Shown here: positions 60,521-64,000 of the stretch, one piece after another
How the letters are laid out: each line of letters opens with the position of its first letter
Numbering within the stretch: position 1 is the first letter of the stretch
Source of the DNA: Paenibacillus dakarensis
GTDB taxonomy: Bacteria; Bacillota; Bacilli; Paenibacillales; Paenibacillaceae
Direction of reading: 5' to 3'
Length of the DNA: 64,000 nt
NCBI RefSeq assembly: GCF_001373415.1
Contig: NZ_CDSE01000021.1
Coordinates: forward strand, 18,942 to 82,941
Notes under the pieces: generated by a model
Database searches by the model: none
Told to the model about the DNA's origin: nothing
Seen by the model: only the letters and a program-made list of their open reading frames with translations
Made by a program: the position numbers and the translations under genes

Positions 60521-61705
60521 ATGAAGGAGCTTACATGCATTGTTCTTGGCGGAGGATATGCGGGCATACATGCTGTAAAAGAGATTCAGGATACAATCCG
60601 GGATAAGACTGAGGGAATCAGGCTTCGGCTGGTTTTAATAGATAAGCACCCTTATCATACTCGCAAAGTACTATTGTTTAAGCCTGCGGCTAAGGATCAG
60701 GATATTACCATCCCTTTATTGAAATTGTTTCCTTCCGGAGTGGAGATCGTTCAGGGTCAGGTAACGAGAATCGAATCAGGCGAGAAAAGACTGCTGCTCC
60801 AGGATACTGCAGGAAATGAAAATTCAATGAAATATGACATTCTGGTCGTGGCAGCAGGAAGTACGGTCCGGCAGATCGAACCAAATCAGGGGGGAGTAGC
60901 ATTAACGGGCCTGGAAGCGGCACGTAAGATTCACCAGATATGGCGCTCTAACCTGATGAAGACAACCCAGATAAGAGATGCGTCAGAAAGAGCAAGATTA
61001 ATGACCATTGCAGTAGCTGGAGCAGGAATAAGCGGTATTGAGACCGCAGCAGAGCTGGCTTATTTTGTTCGTGAGGATGCCAAGAGATTAGGACTCAATC
61101 CGGACTTAGTGAATATTTATTTATGTAACCATAACAAGAGGCTTTTCCAGGAAGGACCGGTTAAGGTAGGACTTAAGCTGGAACGCTCTCTGAGGGCGCT
61201 TGGTGTAACGGTATGCCATGAAAGCAAAGTGCTGCATGAGCAAAAAGGGGTGCTTACTTTATCAACCGGAAGGACACTGCCTGTTGGGCTGTGTGTCTGG
61301 ACATTGGGCTTACTGCCTAATCCGATGTTGGCCAAGATGGGGCTGAGGGTGAATTCAGAGGGATATGTGCTCGTGGATACAAGTTATCGCGTAGAGGGTG
61401 CACCAGGTGTATATAGTATTGGAGACTGTGCGCATATTGTAGATTCAGCCAGCGGAAGGGTAGACGGGAACACCTGTAAGGAGGCGGGCGCACAGGCGGC
61501 AAGACTTGGGAGGATTGTAGCGGCAGATCTTGCAGGACGTCCAGCGCCTTCGCATAAAAGCTTCATGGACTTCTTCTGTTTTGGATTAGGACCGGAACAG
61601 GGAATGGCGTGGACTCGTCAATGGGGAGTAGACTTCGTATTTACTGGAAAGCTGGGTCTGGGAATCCGAAAATATACCTGGGACTTAGCAAGTTTATTAA
61701 AATAA
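60521..61705 (+). CDS. NAD(P)/FAD-dependent oxidoreductase (type II NADH dehydrogenase-like), ECF41 partner
   Basis: The 394-residue flavoprotein has an FAD Rossmann motif (IVLGGGYAGIHAVKE, residues 6-20), an NAD motif (VAGAGISGIETAAELAY, about 165-181) and the FAD-contacting GVYSIGDCAH (about 295). This is the order found in NDH-2/apoptosis-inducing-factor-like proteins. ATG 60521 follows AAGGAG. ECF41 sigmas are usually linked to a carboxymuconolactone decarboxylase, oxidoreductase or epimerase gene. This one lies 37 nt upstream of the sigma gene and behind its predicted promoter. Confidence 0.9.
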   Translation: MKELTCIVLGGGYAGIHAVKEIQDTIRDKTEGIRLRLVLIDKHPYHTRKVLLFKPAAKDQDITIPLLKLFPSGVEIVQGQVTRIESGEKRLLLQDTAGNENSMKYDILVVAAGSTVRQIEPNQGGVALTGLEAARKIHQIWRSNLMKTTQIRDASERARLMTIAVAGAGISGIETAAELAYFVREDAKRLGLNPDLVNIYLCNHNKRLFQEGPVKVGLKLERSLRALGVTVCHESKVLHEQKGVLTLSTGRTLPVGLCVWTLGLLPNPMLAKMGLRVNSEGYVLVDTSYRVEGAPGVYSIGDCAHIVDSASGRVDGNTCKEAGAQAARLGRIVAADLAGRPAPSHKSFMDFFCFGLGPEQGMAWTRQWGVDFVFTGKLGLGIRKYTWDLASLLK

Positions 61706-61742
61706 GACAAACACTCGTTTAAAAAGATGGGGAAGTGGCGAA

Positions 61743-62624
61743 ATGCAGGAGTTATATGCACGGTATAAAAAGCTGTTATTCACGCTTGCGTACCAACTTA
61801 CAGGCTCAGTTTCGGATGCGGAGGACGCTGTGCAGGAGGTATTTCTGAAGCTGCATAACGTTAATCCGGAGCGTTTGACCCATCCGAAAGCCTATCTATG
61901 TAAAATGGTGACCCATCATTGTTTCGACTTGAATAAGTCAGCAAGAAAACGGCGGGAGCAGTATTTTGGACAGTGGCTTCCTGAGCCCGTTCTCACTTCG
62001 GAGGATGAAACTTATGAATCGGTTGCCCGCGGAGAACTATTGTCTTACGCCATGCTAGTATTGCTTGAAAGGCTGTCGCCTTTGGAAAGAGCCGTGTTTG
62101 TGCTGCGAGAGGCACTCGGCTTCGATTATTCTGCGATTGCCGAACTGGTAGGCAAAGGTGAAGCCAATTGCCGCAAGCTAGTCAGTCGTGCAAGAGCAAA
62201 AATGGGGGTAACCAAAGAAGAGTTCGTCCAACCGAATACAACCAGCGGAGAGTGGGTTCGGCAATTTATCACGGCCCTCGAGCAGGCTAATGTAGATGCT
62301 GTGATATCCATGCTTTCGGAAGACGCTGTACTCATTTCCGATGGAGGCGGAAAGGTAATCGCTGCTCTGCATCCAATCACTTCCTCTACTTCGGTTGCTC
62401 GCTTTCTTTTGGGTCTTGTACGTATGTCGCATAATAGTGAGAGCGGAATGCTTGTTGAAATGAGGGAGATAAACGGAGAAACGGGAGTTCTTATTCGGTC
62501 TGGAGATCGAATTGAAACAGCAGTGCTTATACAATTGGAGGGGAGTCTGATTCGTCAATTATATTTTGTCAGAAACCCGGATAAACTCAAGGGATTGATG
62601 GAACAAGAGGACGTGAACGAATGA
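61743..62624 (+). CDS. sigJ: ECF41 RNA polymerase sigma factor (SigJ-like) with SnoaL-like extension
   Basis: The 293-residue sigma has region 2 (about 5-70; TLAYQLTGSVSDAEDAVQEV, then FLKLHN) and region 4 (about 105-165; LERAVFVLREALGFDYSAIA). The C-terminal SnoaL/NTF2-like domain (175-290) contains the diagnostic DGGGK (about 201-205). In studied ECF41 proteins this extension replaces the anti-sigma factor: it is needed for activity, while its last part inhibits. Its stop overlaps the ATL gene start (ATGA, 62621). Confidence 0.93.
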   Translation: MQELYARYKKLLFTLAYQLTGSVSDAEDAVQEVFLKLHNVNPERLTHPKAYLCKMVTHHCFDLNKSARKRREQYFGQWLPEPVLTSEDETYESVARGELLSYAMLVLLERLSPLERAVFVLREALGFDYSAIAELVGKGEANCRKLVSRARAKMGVTKEEFVQPNTTSGEWVRQFITALEQANVDAVISMLSEDAVLISDGGGKVIAALHPITSSTSVARFLLGLVRMSHNSESGMLVEMREINGETGVLIRSGDRIETAVLIQLEGSLIRQLYFVRNPDKLKGLMEQEDVNE

Positions 62625-62938
62625 ATCCATTTACAGCACGGGTGATCGATATTATAAAAGGTATTCCAGCCGGCTGCGTCATGACGTATGGTCAAATTGC
62701 CGAGCTGGCTGGAAGCCCGAGAGGGGCAAGGCAGGTCGTCCGGATTCTCCATTCGATGAGCAGAGCCTACGAGCTCCCGTGGCATCGGGTCGTGAATGCA
62801 AAAGGCGAGATTGCGATAAAGGATGACGAGTCCCGCTTTATGCAGCTGGTCTATTTACGAGATGAAGGGGTTATCCCTGGGAATGATGGTCTCATCGATT
62901 TATCGAGGTATCGTTATGTACCGGTTAAATCCAAATGA
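62621..62938 (+). CDS. Alkyltransferase-like (ATL) DNA-base-flipping protein
   Basis: This 105-residue protein is the DNA-binding half of O6-methylguanine methyltransferase, with MTYGQIAELAGSPRGARQVV (winged helix and Arg finger). The active-site motif PCHRV is PWHRV here, so Cys is replaced by Trp. Such ATL proteins flip O6-alkylguanine and hand it to nucleotide excision repair without transferring the alkyl group. Coupling to the ECF41 sigma gene is suggested by the 4-nt overlap. Confidence 0.93.
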   Translation: MNPFTARVIDIIKGIPAGCVMTYGQIAELAGSPRGARQVVRILHSMSRAYELPWHRVVNAKGEIAIKDDESRFMQLVYLRDEGVIPGNDGLIDLSRYRYVPVKSK

Positions 62939-63003
62939 TGCGGTGGAGAGAGCAGCGCCGGAAATGGTATAATTTCAAAAAGGCTTTTAAGTAGGAGGCA
63001 GAA

Positions 63004-63939
63004 ATGATGCGGGATGATCTGTTAGAGAAGCTCGAAACGTGGCACGAAGAAGATGAATATGAAGCGATTGTAGATGCAATTATGGAAATTCCGGCGGAGG
63101 AACGGGATTATGAGCTGATAAGTCATTTAGGACGGGCGCTGAATAATCTCGAGCGTTATGAAGAGGCGATTGAACAGTTCCTCCTTATTGAAGAAGAGGG
63201 AAAGGATGATCCGCTCTGGCATTACCGTATAGGACTAGCTTATTACTATCTGGATCAATATGATGATGCGCAGAAGGCATTTGAAGAAGCAGACCGGTTA
63301 GATCCTGGAGATGAGGATACACTGGACTTCCTTGAATCGATTGCGAGTTTGAAGGAAGAGGAAGACGAGGAAGACGAAGAATCCGAGGATGAGGAAGAGG
63401 AAGATGAGGACGAAGAGGAAGAGTCCTCTGAAGATGTAGAAGTTACGCGTCCTGTCTTGTTTGATACGGATTTTGATTATACAAACTTCTGGGATGACAG
63501 TGATCCGAATGCGGACTCCTATGTTTCTGCTCCCCCTACGGATAAACTTATTGAATCTGTAGAGGAATCCCTGGTGTTTAAGCTGCCGGATTATTACATT
63601 CAAATGATGAAGCAGCACAATGGAGGCGTTCCTTACAATCGACAATTCCATACAAACACAGGCTCCATTCAAATCTCCGGCATTCTGGGGATTGGACGGG
63701 AGAAGAGCCACTCCCTATGTGGGGAATCAGGCAGCCGGTCCTTAATTGAAAGTGGAGGATATCCTGAGTTTGGAGTGGTCATTGCTCTGGCAGAGTCCGG
63801 CGTGATCATGCTTGATTACCGCGAGACAGGTAATGACGGTGAACCGGAAGTGGTCCATGTCGATCAAGGAAGCGGCCACAAAGTGACCAAGCTGGCACCG
63901 AGCTTTGAGGCATTTGTGCGTGGGTTAGTGAAGGAATAA
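63004..63939 (+). CDS. TPR protein with C-terminal SMI1/KNR4 domain
   Basis: The 311-residue protein starts at ATG 63004 or 63007 behind TAGGAGG. Residues 1-115 hold TPR-like helices (ALNNLERYEEAIEQFLLIEE, YRIGLAYYYLDQYDDAQKAF). Residues 118-145 are an almost pure Asp/Glu/Ser linker. Residues 175-311 are an SMI1/KNR4 (SUKH) domain (IESVEESLVFKLPDYYIQMM, KQHNGGVP, GVVIALAESG). SUKH domains often serve as immunity proteins against nuclease toxins, but TPR-fused versions without a toxin nearby also exist. No toxin is visible in the window. Confidence 0.85.
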   Translation: MMRDDLLEKLETWHEEDEYEAIVDAIMEIPAEERDYELISHLGRALNNLERYEEAIEQFLLIEEEGKDDPLWHYRIGLAYYYLDQYDDAQKAFEEADRLDPGDEDTLDFLESIASLKEEEDEEDEESEDEEEEDEDEEEESSEDVEVTRPVLFDTDFDYTNFWDDSDPNADSYVSAPPTDKLIESVEESLVFKLPDYYIQMMKQHNGGVPYNRQFHTNTGSIQISGILGIGREKSHSLCGESGSRSLIESGGYPEFGVVIALAESGVIMLDYRETGNDGEPEVVHVDQGSGHKVTKLAPSFEAFVRGLVKE

Positions 63940-63966
63940 CTCGGGATTTCAGGCCGAGGTATAGAG

Positions 63967-63996
63967 AAAGGGCATTCCATGGGGAATGCCCTTTTG
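63967..63996 (+). terminator. Terminator after the TPR-SMI1/KNR4 gene
   Basis: AAAGGGCATTCC/GGAATGCCCTTTT stem with a 4-nt loop. Confidence 0.9.
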
Positions 63997-64000
63997 TTTT

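Overview
The window looks like chromosomal DNA of a Paenibacillus-type Firmicute (inference). The signs are purine-rich Shine-Dalgarno sites (AGGAGG type), GTG/TTG starts, S-layer-homology (SLH) proteins, an LplA/LplB/LplC-type sugar importer with no ATPase of its own, a YesM/YesN-type two-component pair, HelD, and two ECF sigma factors with C-terminal extensions. I found no rRNA, tRNA, CRISPR array, prophage or intact insertion sequence.

Layout. 1-3.3 kb: two terminators, a broken catalase start, a lipoprotein and an EF-G-like ribosomal-protection GTPase. 3.5-9.4 kb: a truncated winged-helix gene, a 1386-residue von Willebrand A/repeat/SLH surface protein on the minus strand, its control region (a c-di-GMP-I riboswitch with overlapping terminator, and a TGTGA-N6-TCACA palindrome), and a frameshifted membrane gene. 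9.6-13.5 kb: an ECF42 sigma factor between two DGPF/YciI genes, then a hydrolase-DUF998 operon; both units carry the same ECF42-type promoter. 13.7-18.9 kb: cupin, decayed SLH protein, MraY paralogue, hydrolase and divergent TetR. 19-21.7 kb: NAD-salvage operon (PnuC, NadR, Nudix-winged helix). 21.8-30.9 kb: stalk-domain secreted protein, MATE pump, secreted hypothetical protein, chemoreceptor, and a nucleotidyltransferase/metallophosphoesterase/EEP-phosphatase trio. 31.1-42.3 kb: a pectin-type sugar locus (uronate dehydrogenase-like enzyme, importer, GH78 rhamnosidase, two-component regulator). 42.3-47.1 kb: histidine phosphatase and a giant secreted metallophosphoesterase. 47.2-50.5 kb: MerR with a 19-bp-spacer promoter, a GAP-family membrane protein and a POT peptide transporter. 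51-58.5 kb: HelD, AraC-GyrI regulator, ThiF/MoeB enzyme, ABC transporter and a choloylglycine-hydrolase-family enzyme. 58.7-64 kb: malate:quinone oxidoreductase with a structured leader, an ECF41 sigma factor with partner oxidoreductase and ATL protein, and a TPR-SMI1/KNR4 protein.

The main themes are: (1) surface adhesion under apparent c-di-GMP control; (2) two anti-sigma-free ECF systems whose promoters can be read directly in the sequence; (3) rhamnogalacturonan-type sugar use; (4) NAD salvage; (5) several gene remnants (catalase, winged-helix, DUF gene, SLH protein) that point to ongoing gene loss. The least explained items are the GGTAACTG/CCTGAGCAGGG leader motif shared by the catalase remnant and mqo, and the minus-strand promoter-terminator unit near 50.8 kb.
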